Source: Methylococcaceae bacterium UBA4132
Lineage (GTDB): Bacteria > Pseudomonadota > Gammaproteobacteria > Methylococcales > Methylomonadaceae
Assembly: GCA_002380945.1 (NCBI GenBank)
Contig: DFWO01000088.1
Location: 1-9,957, forward strand
Length of the DNA: 9,957 bases
Direction: 5' to 3'
The number at the start of each line of letters is the position of its first letter. The stretch's first letter is position 1. The notes beneath the pieces were generated by a model. That model was not told where the DNA came from, did not search any database, and saw only the letters and a list, made by a program, of their open reading frames with translations. Both the position numbers and the translations under genes were made by a program. Positions 1-6,832 of this stretch are shown piece by piece.

Positions 1-379
1 CAATACTTTATTTTGACTCCCTTTCAATCTCTTCTTCCCTAACCCCCACTAAATTCCCAGCTAGTAACGAAGTGAGCTCGCTATTGTACAAGCCAGAGAT
101 TATTCGTCAAGCAATTATTTTTCAAATATATCTTTACTAAGCTACTTTTTAACTACAAACCCACAAGTTAAGAAAACAACGCCAAAAGAAAAACTTAGCG
201 CATATCAAATACTTATAGATAACAACCGAGCTGGCACTGACAAAACACCTGTCTGTTGATGAATTTAGCAGTTTGCTATGACAGAGTGAAATTAATTATT
301 AGGTTTACTGACCAGTTTTAATTGGTACTTGTTAAATGTCTGAAGATTTTTGCAATGAAACAGTGTATTCACACTAATC
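1..379. other. Gene-free left-edge region downstream of ihfB
   Basis: No open frame of credible length and no ribosome binding site followed by a start codon is seen on either strand. What can be recognised is a minus-strand promoter at 83-110 pointing out of the window, an AT-rich stretch behind it (111-135), and the hairpins at the end of ihfB (361-407). The minus-strand sequence near 20-30 contains a purine-rich GGGAG, which might be the ribosome binding site of a gene starting just beyond the left edge. A weak ACCA/TGGT palindrome at 311-326 has no evident role. Confidence 0.6.
83..110 (-). promoter_or_regulatory. Sigma-70-type promoter firing leftwards out of the window
   Basis: On the minus strand a TTGACG hexamer (105-110) and a TACAAT hexamer (83-88) are separated by 16 bases. 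Each matches the sigma-70 consensus at five of six positions. The stretch immediately upstream (111-135) is rich in A and T runs, as in an UP element. Transcription would start near position 76 and leave the window at position 1, so the gene served is not visible. It points away from ihfB and lies downstream of it. Confidence 0.55.
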
Positions 380-407
380 TCAATCAATTATTTGATTGAG
401 ATCACTG
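361..407 (-). terminator. Hairpins at the end of ihfB, possible transcription end
   Basis: A perfect 11-bp inverted repeat (377-387 with 392-402, 4-base loop) overlaps the last codons and stop of ihfB. It is followed on the minus strand by a second small hairpin (AGTGT/ACACT, 371-375 with 362-366). CAGTG at 361-365 could alternatively pair with 403-407 as an outer stem. Only a short, interrupted T stretch follows, so this is not a textbook intrinsic terminator. It may end the operon weakly or protect the 3' end of the message. Confidence 0.4.
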
Positions 408-685
408 GAGTCATTAACGCGATCACGAAGTTCTTTGCCAGGTTTAAAATGGGGAACGTATTTTTCTGATAAGGCGACCGATTCGCCTGATTTTGGATTT
501 CGTCCGACACGAGGCGGGCGTTTATGTAAAGAGAAACTACCAAAGCCTCTAATTTCAATTCTTTCACCAGAAGACAATGCTTGATTCATTTTTTCAATGA
601 TACATTTCACAGCCAGCTCTACATCTTTTAGAGCTAGATGCGGCTGTTGTTTAGCAAGTGCTTCAATTAATTCAGATTTTGTCAC
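380..685 (-). CDS. ihfB: Integration host factor subunit beta
   Basis: Encodes the beta subunit of IHF, the heterodimeric nucleoid protein (with IhfA) that binds specific sites in the minor groove and bends DNA sharply in replication, recombination and transcription control. The 101-residue product begins (V/M)TKSELIEALA, as in E. coli IHF-beta (94 aa). It carries GERIEIRGFGSFSLH (residues 40-54) and the DNA-intercalating arm RNPKSGE (62-68, with Pro64), and ends its conserved part with KYVPHFKPGKELRDR. The start is taken as GTG at 683-685 because family homology begins exactly there and an AGGGTGG ribosome binding site sits just upstream (690-696). An in-frame start at 733 would add a non-homologous stretch translated from a terminator. 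The gene is last in the hisC to ihfB block, and an intrinsic terminator lies directly before it. The C-terminal tail (NDSSDLNQIID) is longer than in E. coli. Confidence 0.96.
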   Translation of the reverse strand: MTKSELIEALAKQQPHLALKDVELAVKCIIEKMNQALSSGERIEIRGFGSFSLHKRPPRVGRNPKSGESVALSEKYVPHFKPGKELRDRVNDSSDLNQIID

Positions 686-697
686 ATTCCACCCTAT

Positions 698-739
698 AAA
701 AAAGAATAAAAAAGAGGACATGCTCGTAAGCATATCCTC
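698..739 (-). terminator. Intrinsic terminator between rpsA and ihfB
   Basis: In the minus-strand RNA a 10-bp stem forms between 730-739 and 714-723, with one G-U pair and a 6-base loop (724-729). It is followed immediately by T6, ATTC and T6 (713 to 698). It starts 12 bases after the rpsA stop codon. The T tract ends one base before the ihfB ribosome binding site (690-696), so ihfB appears to depend on read-through or on processing of the message. This looks like an attenuator that lowers IHF-beta relative to S1. Confidence 0.85.
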
Positions 740-751
740 CCCTTATGGTCT

Positions 752-2413
752 TTATTTTTCCATTTGTTTAAAGATGTCAGCGAATGTTGGTGAACCAACT
801 GATTGCTGAGAGTGATCTTTAATAGTATGACTTTCTTCGTCGTGATCTTTAGCTTTGATAGACAAAGAAATAGATTTACTTTTTTTATCTACGCCGATGA
901 ATTTCGCTTCAACGCTGTCGCCTTCTTTTAACAAAGTGCGAGCATCTTCAACGCGGTCACGTTGAATTTCAGAAGCGCGTAAGTAGCCTTCAACATGATC
1001 AGCTAAAGTAATAACAGCACCTTTAGCATCGACTTCTTTCACTGTACCTTTAACTAAGCTACCTTTCTCGTGTTTAGCTAAGAAATTTTGGAAAGGGTCT
1101 TGTTCCAGTTGTTTGATACCTAAAGAGATACGTTCACGCTCAGAGTCAACCGCTAAAATGACAGTTTCTAATTCATCACCTTTTTTGAATTCACGCACTG
1201 AAGCTTCGCCATCATCTGCCCAAGAAATATCAGACATGTGAACCAAGCCGTCAATACCGCCATCCAAGCCAATGAAGATACCAAAATCAGTGATGGATTT
1301 AATTTTGCCTGAGATTTTGTCACCTTTGTTGTGTGTGGCAGCAAATTCATCCCAAGGATTGGCTTTACATTGTTTCATGCCTAATGAAATACGACGACGT
1401 TCTTCGTCAATTTCCAAGACCATGATTTCAACTTCGTCACCTAATTGAACCAGTTTAGATGGGTTGATGTTTTTGTTAGTCCAATCCATTTCAGAAACGT
1501 GAACTAAACCTTCAACGCCTTCTTCAATTTCTACGAAGCAACCGTAATCAGTTAAGTTATTGACTTTACCGAATACGCGAGTACCTGCTGGGTAACGTCT
1601 AGCAATGTTTTGCCAAGGGTCTTCGCCCATTTGTTTCATGCCTAGAGATACGCGGTTTTTATCTTTGTCGTATTTCAGGACTTTAACTTTAATTTCTTGA
1701 CCGATTTCCACACACTCAGATGGGTGACGTACGCGTCTCCATGCCATATCTGTGATGTGTAATAGACCATCAATACCACCTAGATCAATAAACGCGCCGT
1801 AATCAGTTAAGTTTTTAACAACACCTGTGACTATCGCGCCTTCTTCTAGGGTTTTCAGTAATTCTTCACGTTCTGCACTGTATTCTTTTTCAACCACAGC
1901 ACGACGAGATAAAACAACGTTATTACGTTTTTGATCGATTTTGATGACTTTGAATTCTAAGTCACGATTTTCTAAGAAAGTTGTGTCACGAATTGGGCGT
2001 ACATCAACCAACGAACCAGGTAAAAAGGCACGCAATGCGCCAACCGCAACTGTGAAACCGCCGCGTACTTTACCAGTGATTTGACCGATGATAGTGGCTT
2101 CTTTTTCAAATGCACTTTCCAATTCAGACCATGCTTTGTTTTTCTTCGCTTTGTCGCGGGAAAGAAGAGTAGCACCTAAACCGTCTTCAAATAAATCAAG
2201 GGCAACTTCGATTTCGTCGCCAATCGACACTTCTAATTCGCCATTGTTATTAAGAAATTGCCATTTTGGAATGACACCTTCTGATTTAGAGTGTGTACTG
2301 ACGATGACCATATCGTTTTCGATGTCAATTACAGTACCCATTAACATGGCACCAGGACTCATTTTGGTCTTGGTTAAACTTTCTTCAAGTAATGCAGCAA
2401 AGCTTTCGCTCAT
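752..2413 (-). CDS. rpsA: 30S ribosomal protein S1
   Basis: Ribosomal protein S1 binds the 5' part of messages and helps unfold and dock them on the 30S subunit. The 553-residue product is almost the length of E. coli S1 (557 aa) and has the full set of six S1 (OB-fold) domains: about 20-87, 105-171, 191-259, 276-346, 363-433 and 450-519. The first two are the divergent ribosome-binding repeats. Domains 3 to 5 show the RNA-binding pattern (NLTDYGAFIDL, NLTDYGCFVEI, SITDFGIFIGL, then GLVH and ISLGMKQ). The start ATG opens MSESFAALLEESL, the usual family beginning. Only a weak purine stretch (GGGAAAAGAAA) precedes it instead of a good Shine-Dalgarno sequence. E. coli rpsA also lacks a canonical one, and this is tied to autogenous control by S1. 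It lies between cmk and ihfB, each boundary carrying a terminator. Confidence 0.98.
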   Translation of the reverse strand: MSESFAALLEESLTKTKMSPGAMLMGTVIDIENDMVIVSTHSKSEGVIPKWQFLNNNGELEVSIGDEIEVALDLFEDGLGATLLSRDKAKKNKAWSELESAFEKEATIIGQITGKVRGGFTVAVGALRAFLPGSLVDVRPIRDTTFLENRDLEFKVIKIDQKRNNVVLSRRAVVEKEYSAEREELLKTLEEGAIVTGVVKNLTDYGAFIDLGGIDGLLHITDMAWRRVRHPSECVEIGQEIKVKVLKYDKDKNRVSLGMKQMGEDPWQNIARRYPAGTRVFGKVNNLTDYGCFVEIEEGVEGLVHVSEMDWTNKNINPSKLVQLGDEVEIMVLEIDEERRRISLGMKQCKANPWDEFAATHNKGDKISGKIKSITDFGIFIGLDGGIDGLVHMSDISWADDGEASVREFKKGDELETVILAVDSERERISLGIKQLEQDPFQNFLAKHEKGSLVKGTVKEVDAKGAVITLADHVEGYLRASEIQRDRVEDARTLLKEGDSVEAKFIGVDKKSKSISLSIKAKDHDEESHTIKDHSQQSVGSPTFADIFKQMEK

Positions 2414-2464
2414 TTTCTTTTCCCAGACTTGCTAAAAATCGCACAAGCCTTTCATATCAAAGTT

Positions 2465-2488
2465 AAAAAAAACCGCATGGATATGCGG
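2465..2488 (-). terminator. Intrinsic terminator between cmk and rpsA
   Basis: A perfect 6-bp stem (CCGCAT with ATGCGG, 2483-2488 and 2473-2478, 4-base loop) is followed on the minus strand by eight consecutive T residues (2472 to 2465). It lies 15 bases beyond the cmk stop codon and 51 bases before the rpsA start. It would end or attenuate transcription coming from hisC-tyrA-aroA-cmk. I see no strong promoter in the remaining 51 bases. TTGATA followed 17 bases later by TTTTAG is only a weak candidate. Confidence 0.8.
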
Positions 2489-2503
2489 CAATAAAAAAAA
2501 TCC

Positions 2504-3160
2504 CTAACGGATTAAATTAAGCACTTCTTCAATCACGGCATCTATGCTCATGTTTGAAGAATCAATATAAAGTGCATTTTCAGCCATCGTTAAAGGTGCA
2601 GTTGCACGCTCTCTATCACGACGATCACGCTCTTCAATATCGTTTGTTAAGCGGGGAAGATTAGCATCAATTCCTTTTTCTTTCAACTGTTTATATCGTC
2701 TTCGCGCTCTTTCTTCCGCACTTGCAGTTAAAAATACTTTGCTAGCTGCATCAGGAAAAACTACCGTTCCCATATCACGACCATCTGCAACTAAACCAGG
2801 TAGTTGTCTAAAATTTTTCTGCTTTTGTAACAACACCCGTCTGACTTCAGGCAAAGCGGCAATAATGGATGCAGTATTGCCTGTGCTTTCTAGCCCTAAT
2901 TGTGCGGTAATATCGTTACCGTTCAGTTTAACAACCAGCTCATCACCACATTCAAACGCCAAATCCATGATTTCGGCAACTTTAACGATAGCGGCTTCAT
3001 CGGCTAAATCAACGGATTGTTGTAATAGCGCGATAGCTAATGACCGATAAATTGAGCCGCTATCTAAATAATTCCAGCCCAATTTTTTTGCCACTAAACG
3101 GCTAACCGTGCCTTTACCTGCACCGCTAGGACCATCAATTGTCAAAACAGGAGCAGTCAT
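2504..3160 (-). CDS. cmk: Cytidylate (CMP/dCMP) kinase
   Basis: Phosphorylates CMP and dCMP to the diphosphates with ATP in the cytoplasm, feeding RNA, DNA and phospholipid synthesis. The 218-residue product (E. coli 227 aa) has the P-loop GPSGAGKGT at residues 10-18, DSGSIYR (33-39) for nucleotide binding, VADGRDMGTVVFP (124-136), the Arg-rich lid ERARRRYKQL and RDRRDRERATAPL (178-190). The chosen ATG (3158-3160) gives the family start MTAPVLTIDGPSG and is preceded by a GAGGAA ribosome binding site. An in-frame GTG five codons upstream would add MRGIV and lacks support. The ATG shares one base with the tyrA-aroA stop (TAATG), so translation is probably coupled. A terminator follows the gene. 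Confidence 0.96.
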   Translation of the reverse strand: MTAPVLTIDGPSGAGKGTVSRLVAKKLGWNYLDSGSIYRSLAIALLQQSVDLADEAAIVKVAEIMDLAFECGDELVVKLNGNDITAQLGLESTGNTASIIAALPEVRRVLLQKQKNFRQLPGLVADGRDMGTVVFPDAASKVFLTASAEERARRRYKQLKEKGIDANLPRLTNDIEERDRRDRERATAPLTMAENALYIDSSNMSIDAVIEEVLNLIR

Positions 3161-5433
3161 TACGATTCCTCGCACACTAAATCTAAGCCTAAGTTTTTCA
3201 CTAAGTCTTTGAATTCAGGGAAAGATGTATTAACGTTCGCGCAATCCAATACTGTAATCGGCGCACTAGCACGCAAACCCGCAATTGAAAACGCCATTGC
3301 AATACGATGGTCGCCGTGTGAAGTCACCGTACCACCACCAATATTGCCACCGCCTTGAATAATCATGCCGTCCTCAGTCGGTTGTGCGTCCACGCCCAAA
3401 ATCTGCAAACCATCCGCCATCACTTGAATACGGTCTGATTCTTTCACGCGCAATTCTTCTGCACCTGTTAAACGCGTTTGCCCTTCCGCACACGCAGCCG
3501 CAACAAACAACACAGGAAATTCATCTATCGCTAATGGTACTAAGTGTTCGGGAATATCAATGCCTTTTAATGGGCTATAAACAACGTGCAAATCCGCAAC
3601 TGGCTCACCGCCCACTTCACGCTCATTCAATACTTCAATATTCGCACCCATCAAACGCAAAATATCAATCACGCCTGTACGCGTTGGATTAATGCCAACG
3701 TGTTTTAATAAGAGGTCTGAACCTTCGGCAATCGATGCACCGACCAGAAAAAATGCCGCTGAGGAAATATCGCTAGGTACATCAATATCTGCCGCGATTA
3801 ATTTGCCGTCAGCCGTGACAGTGACTTTGCTGCCGTCTTGTTTAACAGGATAAGAAAAACCTGCCAACATACGCTCAGTATGGTCGCGGGTTGGTGCAGG
3901 TTCAGTGACGCTAGTTTCACCTTGTGCGTACATCCCCGCTAAGATTAAACACGATTTAACCTGCGCACTCGCCATCGGCATAACGTAGTCAATGCCTGTT
4001 AGCTGCCCTGCTTTGCCTGTGATATACAGCGGCGCAGTGCCTTTTTCAGTGGTTTTAATGTCTGCACCCATTTTTGCCAACGGCTCAGTAACGCGTTTCA
4101 TCGGTCTACCTGACAAGGATTTATCGCCCGTCAATACTGAATTAAACGGCTGACCTGCTAATAAACCGCTCAATAAACGCATGGACGTTCCAGAATTGCC
4201 CAGATATAAATCATTTTTCGGAGCTTTTAAACCGTGTTTACCGACACCGTGAATAGTGAGTTCACCATTCACTGGTCCTTCAATTTCCACACCCATATCA
4301 CGAAACGCTTGCAAAGTTGCCAAGGCATCTTCGGCTTCTAAAAAGCCTTTCACATGAGTCACGCCTTCAGCAAGTGAACCCAACATAATGGAACGGTGCG
4401 ACATGGATTTATCACCTGGAACACGCGCTTCGCCTTGTAATTTACCGCCGTTTTGAACATGGAATGTAATTGATTTTGACATAGTAGGCACTTCAAACTG
4501 ATTAAGAAAACGTTGCCGCGCCGATTTGGCATAAGCAAACGTGGAAAAAAGTTGTTGGTAATCATCATTCGCCAACAAACCGTGTATTTTAGCCAATTCT
4601 GCGCGTAACTGCTCGATTAATGGCAGAATTTCTGACTTATTTGCCGCGCAAATATCTTTCCACATGGTCGGATCGCTGGAAGCGATACGGGTAAAATCCC
4701 GAAAGCCACCCGCTGCGTATTTGAAAATCTCCGTTTGTTCATCTTTATGCCCTAGCATATCGACTAGGGCAAACGCTAAGATGTGCGGTAAATGGCTGGT
4801 AGCGGCGAGAATACCATCATGGTGTTGCGCGTCCATGATAGACACTAACGCGCCAAAGCCTTGCCAAAATTGCTTAATTTTTTGTACTGCGTCGGGATTG
4901 GTATGACTGGCAGGCGTTATAATTAAACGTTTATGGCTAAACAAATCCACTAACGCCGCTTCAACGCCACTTTGTTCCGCACCTGCAATGGGATGAGCGG
5001 GGACTAAATTATCAGGAATAACACCGAACACTCGCTCAGCGGCGGCAAGTACGCTGCCTTTGGTGCTACCCACATCGGTGTAGATAGTATTTTCTGACCA
5101 GAACGGTTTGAGTTGAGTAAAAATAGCTTCGATACTGGCGACTGGCGTGGCAATTACCACGCAATCTGCACCTTCAACAGCTTGGTAGGTTGGGTTAGCG
5201 TAGCGTAACCCAACATTCGCCGTGTGATTCGTTGGGTTTCGTTCCTCAACCCAACCTACCGACTCGATATAAAACTCATCAATCACACCCAACCGTTTTG
5301 CAGTTTGCAAATTAACTAAATCTTGCGCACGCCCGTAGCCAACAATCGTTTTCGCCAAGCCCTGAGCGCGAGCCGCTTTCGCAACCGAACCGCCAATTAA
5401 ACCAACGCCGATAACGCACAGCTTATTAAACAT
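3160..5433 (-). CDS. tyrA-aroA: Bifunctional prephenate dehydrogenase / EPSP synthase (TyrA-AroA fusion)
   Basis: One 757-residue chain joins two enzymes of aromatic amino acid synthesis. Residues 1 to about 315 are prephenate dehydrogenase: Rossmann motif GVGLIGGS (9-16), HPIAGAEQSG (147-156), SHLPH (213-217) and FRDFTRIASSDPTMW. Residues 318-757 are 3-phosphoshikimate 1-carboxyvinyltransferase: GDKSMSHRS (340-348), LGNSGTSMRL (411-420), RPMKRV, SAQVKS, TRDHTERM, NPTRTG, LRVKESDR and HGDHRIAM. The second part begins at Met318 exactly like a free-standing AroA, so the fusion probably arose by loss of a stop. TyrA-AroA fusions are known in Pseudomonas and relatives. SAQxK and RDHTE resemble class II EPSP synthases. 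The region after beta-strand 2 reads VGYGR, without the acidic residue typical of NAD-specific forms, which may mean NADP use (inference). Residues 59-84 are foreign-looking and encoded by a palindromic repeat (5184-5260). The ATG lies inside the end of hisC with only a weak ribosome binding site, suggesting coupling. Confidence 0.96.
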   Translation of the reverse strand: MFNKLCVIGVGLIGGSVAKAARAQGLAKTIVGYGRAQDLVNLQTAKRLGVIDEFYIESVGWVEERNPTNHTANVGLRYANPTYQAVEGADCVVIATPVASIEAIFTQLKPFWSENTIYTDVGSTKGSVLAAAERVFGVIPDNLVPAHPIAGAEQSGVEAALVDLFSHKRLIITPASHTNPDAVQKIKQFWQGFGALVSIMDAQHHDGILAATSHLPHILAFALVDMLGHKDEQTEIFKYAAGGFRDFTRIASSDPTMWKDICAANKSEILPLIEQLRAELAKIHGLLANDDYQQLFSTFAYAKSARQRFLNQFEVPTMSKSITFHVQNGGKLQGEARVPGDKSMSHRSIMLGSLAEGVTHVKGFLEAEDALATLQAFRDMGVEIEGPVNGELTIHGVGKHGLKAPKNDLYLGNSGTSMRLLSGLLAGQPFNSVLTGDKSLSGRPMKRVTEPLAKMGADIKTTEKGTAPLYITGKAGQLTGIDYVMPMASAQVKSCLILAGMYAQGETSVTEPAPTRDHTERMLAGFSYPVKQDGSKVTVTADGKLIAADIDVPSDISSAAFFLVGASIAEGSDLLLKHVGINPTRTGVIDILRLMGANIEVLNEREVGGEPVADLHVVYSPLKGIDIPEHLVPLAIDEFPVLFVAAACAEGQTRLTGAEELRVKESDRIQVMADGLQILGVDAQPTEDGMIIQGGGNIGGGTVTSHGDHRIAMAFSIAGLRASAPITVLDCANVNTSFPEFKDLVKNLGLDLVCEES
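5184..5260. repeat. 77-bp palindromic repeat element inserted in frame in tyrA
   Basis: The ends are perfect 13-bp inverted repeats, GGTAGGTTGGGTT (5184-5196) and its complement (5248-5260). Inside, the core GTTGGGTT or its complement AACCCAAC occurs four times in alternating orientation, building two hairpins: 5189-5197 with 5206-5214 (9 bp, 8-base loop), and 5231-5238 with 5248-5255 (8 bp, 9-base loop), with a 16-base linker. The whole can also fold end to end. On the minus strand it is translated in frame as residues 59-84 of the TyrA part (starting VGWVEERNPT, ending GLRYANPTYQ). Free TyrA proteins pass directly from the GVID strand to the GAD(C/V)VV strand in this region with a short connection. 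The element has the look of a dispersed non-autonomous mobile repeat. I recall similar GTAGGTTGGGTT palindromes from other gammaproteobacteria and cyanobacteria but cannot verify this here. Confidence 0.85.
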
Positions 5434-6535
5434 TCTTTAATACATCGGCTAAGGCTTGCAAAAATAACGCATTCTCGGCATCTGTGCCGATACTGATACG
5501 CAAGTGATGGGGCATTTCATAATTACCAACAGGACGCACAATCACACCTTTATGTAGCAGTGCGTCATAAATTGGCTGTCCCGCTTGTTTTAAATCTACT
5601 GATACAAAATTACCCGCTGACGGTATCCATTCTAAACCCAAGGTTTTAAAACCATCGGTAAGTTGCGCCATGCCTTGGGTATTATTATTAACCGTCATCT
5701 GCAAATGTTCTGCATCATTCAGCGCGGCAGTTGCAGCAACCAACGCCAAGGAATTATTATTAAACGGTTGGCGCACCCGATTTAAAATATCGGCAATCTC
5801 AGGACTTGATAAGCCATAACCAACGCGCAAACCAGCCAAACCATAGGCTTTAGAAAACGTGCGTGTGATAATTAAATTCGGGAATTTTTTCAGCCAGTCA
5901 ATTGAATCAACGGTTTCAACCTGACTGACAAACTCAAAATATGCTTCATCCAACACACAGATAACCGATTCAGGCAACGAACAGATAAAGGCTTCCAAAC
6001 TGGCTTGGCTTAATAACGTACCTGTTGGATTATTTGGATTTGCCACAAACACCAGCCGCGTTTTAGCCGTCACCGCTTTTAACATTCCTTCTAAGTCATG
6101 CCCATAATTGACCGCAGGCACAACCACAGCCGTTGCACCCACGGCTTGCGTGACGATGGGATATACCGCAAATGCGTGTTGCGAAAAAATCACCTCCAAC
6201 TCAGGCGTGACAAAGGCGCGTGCAATTAATTCTAAAATTTCATTTGAACCATTGCCCAAGGTAATTTGTTCACTACTTAGCGCGTATTTATTAGCCAACG
6301 CTTTCTTTAGATGAAAGCCGCTACCATCAGGATACAAACCCAACTCAGGCAACGCGGCTTGAATCGCTGCCAATGCTTTTTTACCTGCACCAAACGGATT
6401 TTCATTAGAAGCCAGTTTAATAATCTGCGTCAATCCCAGTTCACGCTCTAGTTCTTCGATGGGCTTACCCGCTTTGTAAGGGACAAGCTGTTGCACACCC
6501 GTTACAGCTAACGAGTAAATAGTAGTATTGTTCAT
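5426..6535 (-). CDS. hisC: Histidinol-phosphate aminotransferase
   Basis: A PLP enzyme that converts imidazole acetol phosphate and glutamate to histidinol phosphate in histidine synthesis. Enzymes of this subgroup, sitting next to tyrA, often also act on aromatic keto acids. The 369-residue product shows LASNENPFG (41-49), YPDGSG (68-73), NPNNPTG (166-172), DEAY (196-199, with the Asp that holds the PLP nitrogen), TFSKAYGLAGLR (226-237, with Lys229 as the PLP Schiff-base lysine) and the C-terminal VRPVGNYEMPHHLRISIGT. Length and motifs are complete. It begins the block and overlaps tyrA-aroA by 8 bases. No clear ribosome binding site precedes the ATG, but family homology (LAVTGVQQLVPYKAGKPIEELERELG) starts right after it, so the start is credible. 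Its place beside tyrA-aroA suggests a dual histidine and tyrosine/phenylalanine role (inference). Confidence 0.95.
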   Translation of the reverse strand: MNNTTIYSLAVTGVQQLVPYKAGKPIEELERELGLTQIIKLASNENPFGAGKKALAAIQAALPELGLYPDGSGFHLKKALANKYALSSEQITLGNGSNEILELIARAFVTPELEVIFSQHAFAVYPIVTQAVGATAVVVPAVNYGHDLEGMLKAVTAKTRLVFVANPNNPTGTLLSQASLEAFICSLPESVICVLDEAYFEFVSQVETVDSIDWLKKFPNLIITRTFSKAYGLAGLRVGYGLSSPEIADILNRVRQPFNNNSLALVAATAALNDAEHLQMTVNNNTQGMAQLTDGFKTLGLEWIPSAGNFVSVDLKQAGQPIYDALLHKGVIVRPVGNYEMPHHLRISIGTDAENALFLQALADVLKNV

Positions 6536-6832
6536 AAGATTCAGGGCAAAAAAGGGGCATTGTTAATTAAAACGATGGGAAAGGTCAAACTAGCATTATT
6601 TATACAGAGAACTGAATACGGCACAAACCCTAAAATGTCATTTTGGTTATGTATCAAATCAAATAAAGGTGACGGTTAGGTCTGTAACTAACACGGATGT
6701 CCAATTCACACTTGTGTGCTAGTATCCCATCTGCTCGAATAAAACGTAGATTCAAATATATTGAGTTTATTCACTATTTCGATTGAGTGGCTAGGCTTAA
6801 CTCACCTCACAGTAATACAAAGGAGTTCAACG
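6536..6832. other. Divergent intergenic region between hisC and an exported-protein gene
   Basis: About 300 bases without a gene, containing the outward promoters of hisC (minus) and of the 6833 gene (plus). The best minus-strand candidate is at 6599-6626. For the plus strand the best I can find is TTGTGT (6712-6717) and TCGAAT (6735-6740) with a 17-base spacer, which is weak. A short TCAA-ATATA-TTGA palindrome at 6752-6764 might be an operator. No riboswitch or leader peptide of the his type is visible. Confidence 0.5.
6599..6626 (-). promoter_or_regulatory. Candidate promoter of the hisC operon
   Basis: On the minus strand TTGTGC (6621-6626) and TATAAA (6599-6604) are separated by 16 bases and lie about 65 bases before the hisC start. 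The -10 element is good (five of six consensus bases); the -35 element is poor (three of six). It is the most promoter-like pair in the region. Confidence 0.4.

Noticed and set aside
138..149. 12-base match TAAGCTACTTTT shared with 9499-9510
   Set aside because: Several 12-base matches are expected by chance in a window of this length, and there is no extended similarity around the two sites.
219..281. Short frame in the left intergenic region reading ITTELALTKHLSVDEFSSLL then stop
   Set aside because: It looks protein-like but is only 20 codons, has no start codon or ribosome binding site and is preceded by a stop. It could be a gene relic, but nothing supports this.
686..733. Extended N-terminus of IHF-beta starting at 733
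   Set aside because: The extra residues are a translation of the terminator and T tract; homology and the ribosome binding site place the start at GTG 685.
1542..1813. 17-bp direct repeat (1542-1558 and 1797-1813) inside rpsA
   Set aside because: It encodes the repeated NLTDYG motif of S1 domains 3 and 4, 85 codons apart, and is explained by the repeat structure of the protein.
3384..3692. Long antisense frames opposite aroA, hisC, rpsA, cmk, xerD and lpxA-like genes
   Set aside because: They lie wholly over well-supported genes, show no recognisable motifs and have no convincing translation signals.
4748..4771. 8-bp inverted repeat TGCCCTAG/CTAGGGCA in tyrA
   Set aside because: About one such stem is expected by chance in 10 kb, it lies within conserved coding sequence, and it is unrelated to the inserted element.
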